The notes: generated by a model not told the origin, from the letters alone. DNA of 64,000 bases from Pogonophryne albipinna (GCA_028583405.1 JAPTMU010000111.1:124001-188000); one strand, 5' to 3'. Shown: positions 1 to 12,007, counted from the stretch's first letter. Numbers and translations: made by a program.

Positions 1-478
1 CAGGGTAAGGTAGTACCCATAGAGTCCAGTAGAGGGCTCCGCCTGTGCTAATATAACAAGGGTTACAATACATAACCCAACGTTTCCTGTCCATATGACC
101 GGCTGTTTATGCAGTCAAATGCGCATTGGAATTAAAACAGTTGAATGCACTTTTAACACTCATGTACCCACGATTCAAGCTGCTTTCCTGGGTTACAAAG
201 TGCTGTGAAGCAGCCTGTCCTCTGGGTGCAGTCTGGGTGGGAGAGCCATGTGCTGCAAGGAGCTCTCTGTGTCTTTGTGTGAGTCTCACATCCCGCTTCT
301 CTCTGGCTGCTCTCTCCCTGTATTCACAGCACTTTTCCCCAGCTTTCAAAGACTCATTGCTGGCTAGAAAATCCTTGTGCATCACCCTGGACCTCTGTAT
401 AGGTGCCTGTGAGTGTGAGAGCCTGCTAAAAGCAGTGAACCTGCTGTCAGCATTACAAACATATAAAAGAAGAAGTTA
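1..478. other. Unassigned flank
   Basis: I recognise no gene here. The open frames on both strands are short, overlap each other and resemble no family I know. The sequence is not part of the repeated V-gene cassette. Confidence 0.5.
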
Positions 479-716
479 CAGGTCTGTGAGAGCCAGACAT
501 CTTGTTTGTTTGTAGGTGACCAAATACTTTTTACCGAGGAATTTACCAATTCATTCATTAAAAATCCTACAATGTGATTTCCTGGATTCTTTCCCCCCAT
601 TCTGTCTCTCATAGTTGAAGTGTACCTAGGATGAACATTACAGGCCTCTCTCATCTTTTTAAGTGGGAGAACTTGCGCAATTGGTGGCTGACTAAATACT
701 TTTTTGCCCCACTGTA
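479..716. mobile_element. Tc1/mariner-type element, one end only
   Basis: Read on the minus strand from 716, the sequence starts TACAGTGGGGCAAAAAAGTA and continues with a stretch resembling the inverted-terminal region of Tc1-type elements common in fish (CAGCCACCAATTG, then ACTATGAGAGACAGAATGG). It stops near 479 with no transposase reading frame, so it is a terminal fragment or a solo inverted-repeat relic. TA follows the terminus, as expected for the Tc1 target site. Family recognition is from memory of the consensus, not from a search. Confidence 0.65.
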
Positions 717-1600
717 TACACATATACATATATTCAATTTAACCGAAGTGAATATACATATATGTATATATATAGATTGCAATAAGCTTCTTAGTGCAAT
801 AAGAAGCTACAGGGACGTTAATCTACGTCGGTAATATTAACTTTATTTAATACAACATTTACGGTACAAGATTTAATCATACAGCCCATGTAGTATAATA
901 TTTTACAAATGATGAATTACAGCAAACATGTGCAATATATCCATTATTACAGCTCCGTGGCAGTAAGGCGATATGGTCCGTTGTTATTGTGCATCCATGG
1001 GTAAAGATAAACTCATGTAGTGCTGAACAGGTAACATGAACGTGCCGGGCGGCGCGGTCCCGTGGGTTAGATGCGCGTTCATAATGCAGAGGGAAATAAC
1101 TCTCAGAATAACGTTATTAGCACATTTTACAACTTGAGGACCGAATGTTTTTAATAAGGGCTATACAAGTGTTCATACTGGGTAGTTTATTTAGTTTAAA
1201 AAAAAGTATCCAACGATTTACAGACCACTCTTTCCCCGTGTAAGTCAAAGGGAAAAAGTGTTTCCGGACCCAGCAACCTAACGGAAGTGTAGTACTGCCG
1301 TTTGGCCACAACGAATATTTTCCTCAGAGTCCGGCGCACTTCCTGGGGGTTTGGTTTGGACACGGCTGGCTTGAGCGATCCACTCGATAACCCGCGTCGT
1401 AGGACAGTTTAGCGAGAGCGCGTATATGTTTTGGATTAGGCCAACCGGCTAACTCAAACATATCCAGGTTAGGTTGAACCGGCTTCGTAGTACAGGCCTC
1501 AGGAGTCTGGCACATGGTGGAATGCTCTAAATAAAAATGTTTATGATAAATGTGAGAGATGAGTCAAAGTAACGTGGTGTTGAAGCATCAAATAAAGGAG
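717..1600. other. Unassigned AT-rich flank before the V array
   Basis: It contains TA-rich simple sequence near 720-770 and otherwise unique DNA. No coding region or RNA gene is supported. The V-cassette 3' flank begins at about 1500-1600 with the conserved 'aataaaggaggcctctctgc' motif. Confidence 0.5.
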
Positions 1601-1717
1601 GCCTCTCTGCAGAGGGTTGAATTGTTTGAACATTAGTTGTGTTGTTTCCCTAAAGTCTGTCAGAGAGAGACTCCCTCTGGTGGATGTTGATCAGTATTGT
1701 GTTGTCTGTGCTCCAAA

Positions 1718-1755
1718 GGTTTTTGTACAGAGTGATGGTGTTTCCTGTCACTGTG
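1718..1755 (-). other. 23-type recombination signal of V1
   Basis: Minus strand: heptamer CACAGTG (1755-1749), 22-bp spacer, nonamer ACAAAAACC (1726-1718). The spacer has one substitution relative to most units. It directly abuts the V exon. Confidence 0.95.
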
Positions 1756-2207
1756 GGCCTCACAGCACAGTAGAACACAGCAGAGTCTGTCACTGCAGCA
1801 GAGGAGATCTGCAGATCCACTCGTTGCTTTCCTTCAGACAGGTCAGTGAAGAACCTGGTGTCCGATCCAAGTGATTCTGCTTTGTTGGTGAAATTAAGCC
1901 CTGAGATAGACAGGAGGAACTCTGGTGGTTCTCCTGGATATTGTCGATACCAGAAGAAATAATCACCACCAGCTGTTTGTTTGGAGTATCTGTGGGACAG
2001 AGTAACAGAGCTGCCTTCTGGACTGAACTCTTCTGTTTTGACTGGAGTCAGATCGTCACAGCTGATGCCTAAGGGAAAGATGAAATCTGTTATTTAATGT
2101 TATAAAGGTTATTTTAGCAAAACCACTCTCAGAAAGCAAGAGTGCAACAAACCTGATAAGATTGCAAACAACATCAGAGAAAATGCAGAGTTCTGCAGGG
2201 ACAGCAT
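1756..2207 (-). CDS. TRAV: V1: T-cell receptor V segment, subgroup A1, open
   Basis: V segment of a TCR alpha (possibly delta) chain; the product is the variable domain that contacts peptide-MHC after joining. Leader exon 2207-2153 (55 nt, starts MLSLQNSAFSLM), GT at 2152, AG before the V exon 2068-1756. Phase 1 splicing gives G-I-S-C-D-D-L. The V exon encodes about 104 residues without a stop: framework 2 WYRQYPGEPPEF, framework 3 ISSAAVTDSAVFYC, then CAVRP up to the heptamer. The usual first-disulphide Cys position reads LSHRYSK, so there is no Cys there; a Cys sits three codons after the splice instead. It looks functional. Assignment to alpha rather than delta rests on family style. Confidence 0.88.
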
Positions 2208-2360
2208 GTTGAATGAAGGTGATGATGATGGTCTGTGTTGAACTCTGGTGAATATGGAAGTACCTCTCTATTCTATAGTTCAGGAACATCTTAGCTCCTC
2301 CCTGAATCTCTCTGTCTCCTTTAGATCTGTATTTCACTTCTCTCAGTTACACTTCCTCCT
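2208..2360 (-). promoter_or_regulatory. Conserved 5' flank of family A V genes (representative)
   Basis: The roughly 150 bp upstream of the leader ATG is nearly identical before every family A gene. It includes, reading toward the gene, an AGGAAGTGTAACTG motif containing an ETS-like GGAA core, a CTATAGAA block about 70 nt from the ATG, and a CATCATCATCACC block. ETS sites are established in TCR V promoters; the binding here is inferred. The same block precedes V2, V4, V6, V10, V13, V14, V18, V21, V22 and V25, and variants of it precede the A3-A5 genes. Confidence 0.5.
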
Positions 2361-2369
2361 GGTTTTCAT

Positions 2370-2930
2370 GTCAACACGTGTGTTTCATCTGCATAGCTAT
2401 GGTAACTTATTTAATTGTTATCCATTAACTAAGCTAGTGGAAGCATGTAGATGTAAAAGAGAAAAGTCCCCAGGAAGGAGCCTTGAGGAACACCACAGGT
2501 AATATTCGTCCACTCATATGTTCAGTTACCTTTAGAAACAAAGTTTTTCCTGTCCTTTTAGTAGGATTCAGACCAATAAAAACAGTGCCCGAGTCCCACC
2601 CAGTTTTCCAGTCGGTCTAGTAATATGTTGTGGTCAACAGTTTCAAATGCAGCGCTGAGATCTAATAATACTGACAGTGAGATTCTGCCACTGTCTGTGT
2701 TTAAGTGGATGTCATTAAAACGTTAATTAGAGCAGTCTCAGTGCTGTGTGACTGGAACACATCAAAACAGTTATCAAGTGCCAAAACAGCTTTTTAATTG
2801 TTAAAAAACATTTTTCCAATTATTTTAACAGGCCTATAAATGTTCATCAGTGAAGCGCCTAGGTTTGTCTTTAAGAGTGGTTTGATGACTGCAGATTTCA
2901 GGGCCTGTGGGAATAAATATGAAAAACAGG
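2370..2930 (-). repeat. Fossil L2-like LINE reverse-transcriptase fragment (passenger type 1)
   Basis: It matches, with indels and stops, the reverse-transcriptase part of the LINE at 26213-28723 (compare 'gcatagctatggtaactta' here and near 27233). Copies sit in the same position relative to family A genes at about 3795-4360, 8075-8533 plus 11667-11760, 15800-16350, 17830-18400, 33845-34400, 37455-38015, 39492-39573 plus 44548-45025, 58210-58765 and 63225-63780. It was therefore inserted before the V cassettes multiplied. Confidence 0.8.
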
Positions 2931-3169
2931 AAGTGTTGGTGAAGGTCCATCAGGAGGCTGGCACCTGGTGGAATGCTCTAATTGAACATTATTAGGATAA
3001 ATGTGAGAGATAAGTTAAAGTAACGTGGTCTTGAAGCATCAAATAAAGGAGGCCTCTCTGCTGGGGGTTGAGTGGTTTGAACATTAGTTGTGTTGTTTCC
3101 CGCAAAGTCTGACAGAGAGAGGCTCCCTCTGGTGGATGTTGATCAGTGCTGTGTTGTCTTTGCTCCAAA

Positions 3170-3207
3170 TGTTTTTGTACAGAGTGTTGGTGTTTCCTGT
3201 CACTGTG
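3170..3207 (-). other. 23-type recombination signal of V2
   Basis: Heptamer CACAGTG (3207-3201), 22-bp spacer, nonamer ACAAAAACA (3178-3170), one base off the majority nonamer. Confidence 0.93.
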
Positions 3208-3632
3208 GGCTGCAGAGCACAGTAGTACACAGCAGAGTCTGTCACTGCAGCAGAAGAGATGATCAAATTGATTCGGTTTGACTTCACTGTAATATTCAGT
3301 CCAGGGATTGGGTTAGTTCCTACAACGCCTGAAGCAGAGTGTGAGATGAGGAACTCTGGTGGTTCTCCAGGATATTGTCGATACCAGAAGTAATAATTAG
3401 CATTAGATCCAGCTTTGTAGGAAAGAGTAACAGAGCTGCCTTCTGAACTGAACTCTTCTGTTTTGACTGGAGTCAGATCTTCACAGCTGACGCCTGAGGG
3501 AAAGATTAACTCTGTTATTTAATGTTATAAAAGTTATTTTAGCAGAACCACACTCAGAAAGCAAGAGTGCAACAAACCTGATAAGATTGCAAAACATATC
3601 AGAGAAAAAGCTGAGTTCTGCAGGGACAGCAT
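3208..3632 (-). CDS. TRAV: V2: T-cell receptor V segment, subgroup A2, open
   Basis: Leader exon 3632-3578 (55 nt, MLSLQNSAFSLICFAILSG), intron of 84 bp, V exon 3493-3208 (286 nt). The frame is open: VSCEDLTPVKTEEFS at the start, LSYKAGSNANYYFWYRQ around CDR1, ISSAAVTDSAVYYCALQP at the end. As in the other family A genes, Tyr replaces the usual B-strand Cys. It is shorter than A1 by nine codons, mostly in the CDR2/framework 3 region. It sits about 960 bp upstream of V1's leader, separated by a passenger LINE fragment. Likely functional. Confidence 0.88.
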
Positions 3633-3794
3633 GTTGAATGAAGGTGATGATGATGGTCTGTGTTGAACTCTGGTGAATATGGAAGTTCCTCTCTCTTCTA
3701 TAGTTCAGGAACATCTTAGCTCCTCCCTGAATCTCTCTGTCTCCTCTTAGATCTGTATTTCACTTCTCTCAGTTACACTTCCTCCTGGTTTCCA

Positions 3795-4360
3795 TGTTAT
3801 CACGTGTGTGTCGTCTGCATAGCTATGGTAACTTATTTCATTGTTTTCCATTAACTAAGCTAGTGGAAGCATGTAGATGTTAAAGAGAAGAGTCCCCAGG
3901 ATGGAACCTTGAGGAACACCACAGGTCATATTCGTCAACTCAGATGTTGAGTTACCTATAGAAACAAAGTGTTTCCTGTCCTTTCAGTAGGATTCAGACC
4001 AATAAAAACAGTGCCCGAGTCCCACCCAGTTTTCCAGTCGGTCTAGTAATATGTTGTGGTCAACAGTTTCAAATGCAGCGCTGAGATCTAATAATACTGA
4101 CAGTGAGATTCTGCCACTGTCTGTGTTTAAGTGGATGTCATTAAAACGTTAATTAGAGCAGTCTCAGTGCTGTGTGACTGGAACACATCAAAACAGTTAT
4201 CAAGTGCCAAAATAGCTTTTTAATTGTTAAAAAACATTTTTCCAATTATTTTAACCGGCCTATAAATGTTCATCAGTGAAACGCCTAGGTTTGTCTTTAA
4301 GAATGGTTTGATGACTGCAGATTTCAGGGCCTGTGGGAATAAATATGAAAAACAGGAAGT
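3795..4360 (-). repeat. Passenger type 1 LINE fragment between V2 and V3
   Basis: Same fossil reverse-transcriptase fragment as at 2370-2930, in the same position and orientation. It ends before the V3 3' flank motif at about 4475. Confidence 0.8.
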
Positions 4361-4594
4361 GTTGGTGAAGGTCCATCAGGAGTCTGGCACATGGTGGAAT
4401 GCTCTAATTGAACATTATTAGGATACATGTGAGAGATAAATTAAAGTAACGTGGTGTTGAAGCATCAAATAAAGGAGGCCTCTCTGCTGGGGGTTGAGTT
4501 GTTTGAACATTAGTTGTGTTGTTTCCCTAAAGTCTAACAGAGAGAGACTCCCTCTGGTGGATGCTGTGCAGTATTGTGTTGTCTTTGCTCAAAA

Positions 4595-4632
4595 GGTTTG
4601 TGTACAGAGTGGTGGTGTTTCCTTTCACCTTG
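4595..4632 (-). other. Damaged recombination signal of V3
   Basis: The heptamer position reads CAAGGTG instead of CACAGTG, losing the third-position C that is critical for RAG cleavage. The nonamer reads ACACAAACC. Spacer length (22) is kept. Strongly reduced or absent rearrangement is expected from known RSS rules. Confidence 0.88.
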
Positions 4633-5065
4633 GGCTCCACAGCACAGTAGTACACAGCAGAGTCTGTCACTGCAACAGAGGAGATGCTCAGATAGATCTG
4701 GGTTTTATCCTCATCTGATTTAACGGACAGTCGAGAGTTTGATGCAGGTTTTGTTCCCCAGTGAAGGATGAGGAACTCTGGTGGTTTTCCAGGATATTGT
4801 CGATACCAGTAGAAATAATCATTAACTGCTATAGTTTTGGAGTATCTGTAGGACAGAGTAACAGTGCTGCCTTCTGGACTGAACTCTTCTTGCTTTGATG
4901 GAGTGAGATCTTCACAGCTGACTGGAGAGAGGATTAATTCAAAGTAATCATTTAATAAATCGCATTAAATTAATCTGTAATTGAACTTTTTCGCTCACAA
5001 TGTTACATACCTCTTAGAACGGACACTAAACATAAAAAAATGAAACAATGATGTAATGACAGCAT
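4633..5065 (-). CDS. TRAV: V3: T-cell receptor V segment, subgroup A3, open but with a defective RSS
   Basis: Leader exon 5065-5011 (MLSLHHCFIFLCLVSVLRG), intron 89 bp, V exon 4921-4633 (289 nt). It encodes VSCEDLTPSKQEEFS, YSKTIAVNDYFYWYRQYPGKPPEF, then ISSVAVTDSAVYYCAVEP. The coding part is open and the splice sites are intact, so a sterile transcript could be made. The adjacent heptamer is broken, so it probably cannot rearrange efficiently. Its relatives V11 and V19 have a good RSS but a stop in the leader, so no A3 gene in this window is fully intact. Confidence 0.85.
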
Positions 5066-5224
5066 GATGAATGAAGGTGATGATGATGGTCTGTGTTGAA
5101 CTCTGGTGAATATGGAAGTTCCTCTCTCTTCTATAGTTCAGGAACATCTTAGCTCCTCCCTGAATCTCTCTGTCTCCTCTTAGATCTGTATTTCACTTCT
5201 CTCAGTTACACTTCCTCCTGGGTA

Positions 5225-5821
5225 ACAGGTCCAAAGGCAGTCTGTAAATAAAAAGTCAGAGGACCTAGGATAGAACCCTGTGGTACACCACGATTAATCA
5301 CAGACCAACAGAGAATTGTATTTTATAAAGATAAGAAAAAAAGTAATCAAAACTGAAGTCCTTGATGTGTACCAGTTAATTGAGAGAGGTGATTTAAAGT
5401 GTTTGATCAGTTTGTAAATAAAAACGTAATAATAACAATGATTGGCGTTAACGTGAAGTCAGATTAGTGAGAGGTGTTTCAACGAGAGAGAAATCTTTTT
5501 TAAATGATCTTAATCTATTAAAAATATTTCTTCATATCCGACATTTAAAAGGTCTTGAACACCACAACACAAGCTGCTGTTCCAATAGAACCTATCATCA
5601 CATTGTGCTTGGAGATAAACTGAATCAAATGACAAAGTAAGAGGCTCTAGGATTGAACCCTGTGGTACACCACATGAAATCACAGACTGAAAATTAGAGA
5701 CACTTATTTTAAATTCATTGAGACTACATTGTATGTTTAACCTGTGATAACAGGCCAGATTCACTGACTGAGTTAATTATTTGAACCTGTGGATGTGAAT
5801 CAAAGGCAGTCCATGTGTTTG
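5225..5821 (-). repeat. Fossil LINE fragment, passenger type 2
   Basis: The minus strand encodes a recognisable reverse-transcriptase motif block CGVPQGSIL (around 5660-5690), with a second decayed version near 5250-5300. So each cassette carries two copies about 390 bp apart. Other copies: 13240-13690, 24755-24793 plus 28804-29330, 32455-33010, 35285-35350, 51375-51416 plus 52907-53430, 56820-57375, 59645-59715 and 61835-62390. This family differs from passenger type 1. Confidence 0.7.
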
Positions 5822-6051
5822 TTTAGTGTGCAGCTGCTCCTCACCTGTGGAATTCCCTCCCAGACCACCTGAGGACTCCACAGACCACTGACGCCTTCAG
5901 GAAAGGCCTAAAAATCTTTCTTTTAAAAAAAGCTTTTGATTAAACTTTTGTTTATTTTGTTTGTTTTTATTATGCCTCCTGTAGCACCTTGGGATTGCTG
6001 ATAGCGATGAAAGGTGCTTTATAAATTGAATTTATTATTATTATTATTATT
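5822..6051 (+). mobile_element. 3' end of a LINE, plus orientation
   Basis: Plus-strand frame ends WNSLPDHLRTPQTTDAFRKG...LKKAFD then a stop, typical of the C-terminus of fish L2/CR1-like LINE proteins. A 3' UTR and an (ATT)n tail follow at 6036-6051. It is heavily 5'-truncated and lies opposite to the other LINE fragments. It interrupts the passenger type 2 sequence; uninterrupted sequence is seen near 33050. Confidence 0.75.
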
Positions 6052-6191
6052 AGTAGGGAACAATTGTTCATAAATTTCACATTGTCAAGCAGGTAAATGA
6101 CATTACTGTATCATCACAAACTATTGATGTTTGTCAGAGAGAGACTCCCTCTGGTGGATGTTGGGCAGTATTGTGTTGTCTTTGCTCCAAA

Positions 6192-6229
6192 GGTTTTTGT
6201 ACAGAGTGATGGTGTTTCCTGTCACTGTG
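6192..6229 (-). other. 23-type recombination signal of V4
   Basis: Heptamer CACAGTG (6229-6223), 22-bp spacer sharing the V1 substitution, nonamer ACAAAAACC. The signal is intact although the gene is broken. Confidence 0.93.
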
Positions 6230-6329
6230 GGCTTCACAGCACAGTAGTACACAGCAGAGTCTGTCACTGCAGCAGAGGAGATCTGCAGATACACTCGTTG
6301 CTTTCCTTCAGACTGGTCAGTGAAGAACC

Positions 6330-7563
<1,234 letters not shown>

Positions 7564-8074
7564 TGGTGTCCGATCCAAGTGATTCTGCTTTGTTTGTTAA
7601 ATTAAGACCTGAGATAGACAGGAGGAACTCTGGTGTTTCTCCTGGATATTGTTGATACCAGAAGAAATAATCAGTTCCAGTTGCTTCTTTGGAGTATCTG
7701 TAGGACAGAGTAACAGTGCTGCCTTCTGGACTGAACTCTTCTGTTTTGACTGGAGTCAGATCTGCACAGCTGGCGCCTAAGGGAAAGATTAACTCTGTTA
7801 TTTCATGTTATAAAAGTTATTTTAGCAAAACCACACTCAGAAAGCAAGAGTGCAACAAACCTGATAAGATTGCAAACAACATCAGAGAAAATGCTGAGTT
7901 CTGCAGGGACAGCATGTTGAATGAAGGTGATGATGATGGTCTGTGTTGAACTCTGGTGAATATGGAAGTTCCTCTCTCTTCTATAGTTCAGGAACATCTT
8001 AGCTCCTCCCTGAATCTCTCTGTCTCCTCTTAGATCTGTATTTCACTCCTCAGTTACACTTCCTCCTGGTTTTC

Positions 8075-8533
8075 ATGTTATCACGTGTGTGTCGTCTGCA
8101 TAGCTATGGTAACTTATTTCATTGTTATCCATTAACTAAGCTACTGTAAGCATGTAGATGTTAAAGAGAAGAGTCCCCAGGATGGAGCCTTGAGGAACAC
8201 CACAGGTCATATTCGTCCACTCAGATGTTTAGTTACCTATAGAAACAAAGTGTTTCCTGTCCTTTCAGTAGGATTCAGACCTATAAAAACAGTGCCCGAG
8301 TCCCACCCAATTTTCCAGTCGGTCTAGTAATATGTTGTGGTCAACAGTTTCAAATGCAGCGCTGAGATCTAATAATACTGACAGTGAGATTCTGCCACTG
8401 TCTGTGTTTAAGTGGATGTCATTAAAACGTTAATTAGAGCAGTCTCAGTGCTGTGTGACTGGAACACATCAAAACAGTTATCAAGTGCCAAAACAGTCTT
8501 TCAGTTGTTGAACTTTTTTATTATTTTACCCAG
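8075..8533 (-). repeat. Passenger type 1 LINE fragment, split by an LTR element
   Basis: Continues at 11667-11760 beyond the LTR element. The intact version of the junction ('ttattttacccggcctataaac') is seen at about 18290-18305. Confidence 0.8.
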
Positions 8534-9201
8534 TGTTACGGCTGCTGTTTCTGCCTGGTCGATAACCTGTTTGGGATTGTCTGCAGCTGTGTGTGTGATT
8601 ATGTAAATGAGCTGTGTGGTTGCCCCAACATCAATGGCTGTCATCTCCTGGTCCACTTCCGAGGACACTGATTGGAGCACGCCGGGCCCGACGTTCTCCA
8701 CTCCCTGTGCAAGTCCAGCGCACACCTGCTGGAGAGGACTACAAAGCTGGGGACAATCATCATTCTGGATGCTCTGTTGAGTGAACAGACGCCTCTCGCT
8801 ATTTGCTCTTCGCTCTGGGGGTTAACTTGTGTGGACCGTGTTATTGTGATTAGCAGTATTGTTGTGATTCGATGTGCTTAGATTAGTTTAATATTGTTTG
8901 ACGGTTGTCCTAGCTGTGTTTTCTTACAGCCTTCCTTTATTTAGTTGTACCACTTTTACAGTGAGGTTTTGTTTTGTTCCCTATATTAGTATTTATTTCT
9001 TCTGTATGCCATTAGACTCCTTTTATAGAGTCCTCCTTTTGTTAGGTTATTTGTCAACCTGTGCCCTTTTGGCCTTTTTGTTTGTTCAGGCTGCACACCT
9101 TCCATTTTGTTACACCCTGTTCTGTAATAAAACTACTTATAATTATTACCAATTACATACTGTTGTGTGTTGCATTCCTCATCCCTAGTGAGTTTGTAAC
9201 A
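8534..9201 (+). repeat. 5' LTR of the Gypsy-like element
   Basis: 668 bp, TG...CA termini, with an AATAAA polyadenylation signal near 9125. It is longer than the 3' LTR because of small indels. Confidence 0.88.
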
Positions 9202-9305
9202 TACATGGGGGTCGTCCGGGATAAATAACTTAATTCCTGGTGTTATAAGTGTTTTTTTTATTGCTAAAAACTATTTGTTAAGGTTGTGTGCAGTGTTAGC
9301 TGAGT

Positions 9306-10500
9306 ATGGCAACTTTTGATTTGGAGTCGTTTTTGGTCTGTCCTTCTCATGAGCAGTTAGTTCAGTGTCGTAGAGACGACTTATATGAGATAGCACAACA
9401 TTTCAGTCTCGCAGTGACTAGGCAAACATTAAAAAAAGAGTTAAAGGCTCTGGTGGTGGATGAGTTGGTGGAAAGGGGTTTTCTGGTGCTGCCTGCTCAA
9501 GCTGAGCTCACTAATGTCCTTGCTAAAGGAAAGGGTAGTGACAGCGAGGGGAGCGAGCAGTGTAAAGCACCGTCCGCGCCGCTTCGCTATAGTCCACCGT
9601 CTCCTGGTAGTCTATATTCCCGGGAAGGGAGTAAACTAAAGGTCCGTCTCGCACGTCTTCAGTTAGAGGCAAAAGACAAGGAGCAAGACAGGCAGTATCA
9701 GTTTCAGTTGACAATAAGAAAGCTGGAAATCGACAGGGAAGTCTGGATACGTCAGCTGGAGCTAGACTCCGAGCTGCGCGCGTCCGGTGCTTTTGACCAT
9801 GCCGGAGGAAGCCTATCATCTCCTTCTCATTCACCTGCCTTTGATGTGAGTAAAAACATTTCGCTAGTGCCAACCTTCACTGAGACTGAGGTGGATGCCT
9901 ATTTTAGCGCATTGCTACAGCGTTGCGGTGGCCGGCTGAAGTTTGGGCTCTGATGGTAACGTGCAAATTATTTGGAAAAGCTCAGGGAGCAGTTGCGGCT
10001 CTTACGTTGGAGGACAGTCAAGATTACGCCTTGGTGAAGGTTGCCATTCTCAGAGTATACGAACTCGTTCCCGAAGCTTACAGACAAAAGTTTAGACACC
10101 TTAGGAAGGATCCTAACTAAACTCATGTGGAGTTTGCCAGAGTAAAAGGGACGTGGTTTGATAAGTGGATTGCCTTAGGTAAAGCTACGGATTCTTCTTC
10201 TCTGAGGGAATTGATCATGTTGGAGGAGTTTAAGAAGTGTTTGCCTGATCGCATTGCTGAGTATGTGAATGAACAAAGGGTAAACTCTCTCTCTGCTGCC
10301 GCGGTGTTAGCTGACGAGTATGTGCCGATGTATAAATCTGTGTTTTCCCCGGTCTCTACTGAGAGATCGCGCAGTGTGTCAGCCGCACCATTTACTCAGC
10401 CAGCAAATGTGTGTAACGTGAACAGAGAGAGTGTTTCTATTGTCATCAACCTGGACATGTAATCGCCAACTGTGCAGCTCTGTAGCGGAAGGAGCAGCGG
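9306..10500 (+). pseudogene. Broken gag of the Gypsy-like element
   Basis: The first open piece is 9306-9953 (MATFDLESFLVCPSHEQLVQ at its start), with a coiled, charged central part at about residues 105-155. Its capsid-like continuation lies in another frame (9923-10120, ending ELVPEAYRQKF) and then after a stop (10127-10462). A zinc knuckle CFYCHQPGHVIANC (10452-10493) sits in a shifted frame. The order matches fish Gypsy gag: N-terminal domain, capsid, CCHC knuckle. At least one frameshift and one stop inactivate it. Confidence 0.85.
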
Positions 10501-10506
10501 CAGAAT

Positions 10507-10975
10507 ATGTCCCCGCCTAAAGGCATTGGCCTGGTTACACATGCACGTGCACAGGCAAGTAAACGTGACCCTGATGCCTCATTGTCTGAGCCTGTGATTG
10601 TGCCGGTGCCTTCAGATGAAGCTGTGTCCGAGAAGAAGCCAGAAATTGTGGCTCCCCCTCGTGAGGATGTCGTGAAACCAGCGCAACACGCCGGCTCAGA
10701 CAAGCCTCTCGACTTGCCGACTCTCCCAGTACTCGTTTATCGGATCCTAGTGTTGGTGTTAGCTCTACAACATGTTAAGATTCATGTTGGACCCAGCCTT
10801 TGGCCAATTGTGGTGTTTAGCTGTTATGATCCCTTCATATTCTGCCCTAGTGTGTCCAAGCACAACCAGCGTCTCCTGCAATGGGCTTTGATTGTGCGGG
10901 ACTACAACAGTAGACACCCGTGATTAAAGGGTTCAGAGAATGTGTTGGCCGATGCTTTGTCCAGGTTGAGTTTGT
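10507..10975 (+). pseudogene. Pol remnant of the Gypsy-like element
   Basis: An acidic, proline-rich stretch is followed at 10868-10975 by the end of an RNase H domain (QRLLQWALIVRDYN, then GSENVLADALSRL after a stop at 10921). The protease and reverse transcriptase core are absent, so an internal deletion joined the two parts. No integrase follows before the 3' LTR. Confidence 0.75.
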
Positions 10976-11011
10976 GATGTTACCATAGGTTTGTGTTTTA
11001 AGGGAGGGGGT

Positions 11012-11666
11012 GTTACGGCTGCTGTTTCTGCCTGCTCGGTAACCTGTTTGGGATTGTCTGCAGCTATGTGTGTGATTATGTAAATGAGCTGTGTGGTTGC
11101 CCCAACATCATTGGCTGTCATCTCCTGGTCCAATTCCGAGGACACTGATTGGAGCACGCCGGGCCCGACGTTCTCCAATCCCTGTGCAAGCCCAGCGCAC
11201 ACCTGCTGGAGAGGACTACAAAGCTGGGGACAATCATCATTCTGGAGGCTCTGTTGAGTGAACAGACGCCTCTCGCTATTTGCTCTGGGGGTTAACTTGT
11301 GTGGACCGTGTTATTGTGATTAGCAGTATTGTTCTGATTAGATGTGCTTAGATTAGTTTAGTATTGTTTGACGGTTGTCCTAGCTGTGTTTTCTTACAGC
11401 CTTCCTTTATTTAGTTGTACCACTTTTACAGTGAGGTTTTGTTCCCTATATTAGTATTTATTTCTTCTGTATGCCATTAGACTCCTTTTATAGAGTCCTC
11501 CTTTTGTTAGGTTATTTGTCAACCTGTGCCCTTTTGGCCTTTTTGTTTGTTCAGGCTGCACGCCTTCCATTTTGTTACATCCTGTTCTGTAATAAAACTA
11601 CTTATAATTATTACCAATTACATACTGGTGTGTGTTGCATTCCTCATCTCTAGTGAGTTTGTAACA
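11012..11666 (+). repeat. 3' LTR of the Gypsy-like element
   Basis: 655 bp, preceded by the purine tract AAGGGAGGGGG. It matches the 5' LTR with scattered substitutions and short deletions. Confidence 0.88.
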
Positions 11667-12007
11667 CCCGGCCTATAAACTTTCATCAGTGAAGCGCCAA
11701 GGTTGTTCTTTAAGAGTGGTTTGATGACTGCAGATTTCAGGGCCTGTGGGAATAAATATGAAAAATAGGAAGTGTTGGTGAAGGTCCATCAGGAGTCTGG
11801 CACCTGGTGGAATGCTCTAATTGAACATTATTAGGATAAATGTGAGAGATAAGTTAAAGTAACATGGTGTTGAAGCATCAAATAAAGGAGGCCTCTCTGC
11901 TGGGGGTTGAGTTGTTTAAACATTAGTTGTGTTGTTTCCCTAAAGTCTAACAGAGAGAGACTCCCTCTGGTGGATGTTGTGCAGTATTGTGTTGTCTTTG
12001 CTCCAAA

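Larger units (their letters stand above)
8534..11666 (+). mobile_element. Degenerate Gypsy-like LTR retrotransposon
   Basis: Two direct LTRs (8534-9201, 11012-11666) start TGTTACGG and end GTAACA. A primer-binding-site-like TGGGGGTCGTCCGGGAT at 9206-9222 resembles the proline-tRNA type minus one base. A polypurine tract lies at 11001-11011. Flanks CCCAG and CCCGG are a 5-bp target duplication with one change. The interior keeps a broken gag and the tail of an RNase H domain. Protease, most of the reverse transcriptase and the integrase are missing. The LTRs differ at several sites and by small indels, so it is not recent. It inserted into passenger type 1 LINE sequence. Confidence 0.88.

Noticed and set aside
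126..515. Open frames at 107-834 on both strands as candidate genes
   Set aside because: Short, mutually overlapping, no recognisable domain; part covers a Tc1-type terminal relic.
2056..2337. Minus-strand frames of the MFLNYRRERNFHIHQSSTQTIIITF type upstream of each V gene
   Set aside because: They overlap the conserved promoter block and the leader exon in a different frame from the MLSLQNS leader; splice sites and phase support the leader reading.
4494..4718. Plus-strand open frames of the MNCLNISCVVSLKS...VCHCSRGD type, repeated at almost every V gene (also 1617-1874, 24024-24248, 34547-34759 and others)
   Set aside because: They are the antisense of V exon ends plus RSS and flank; their recurrence reflects V-gene duplication, not a conserved peptide family.
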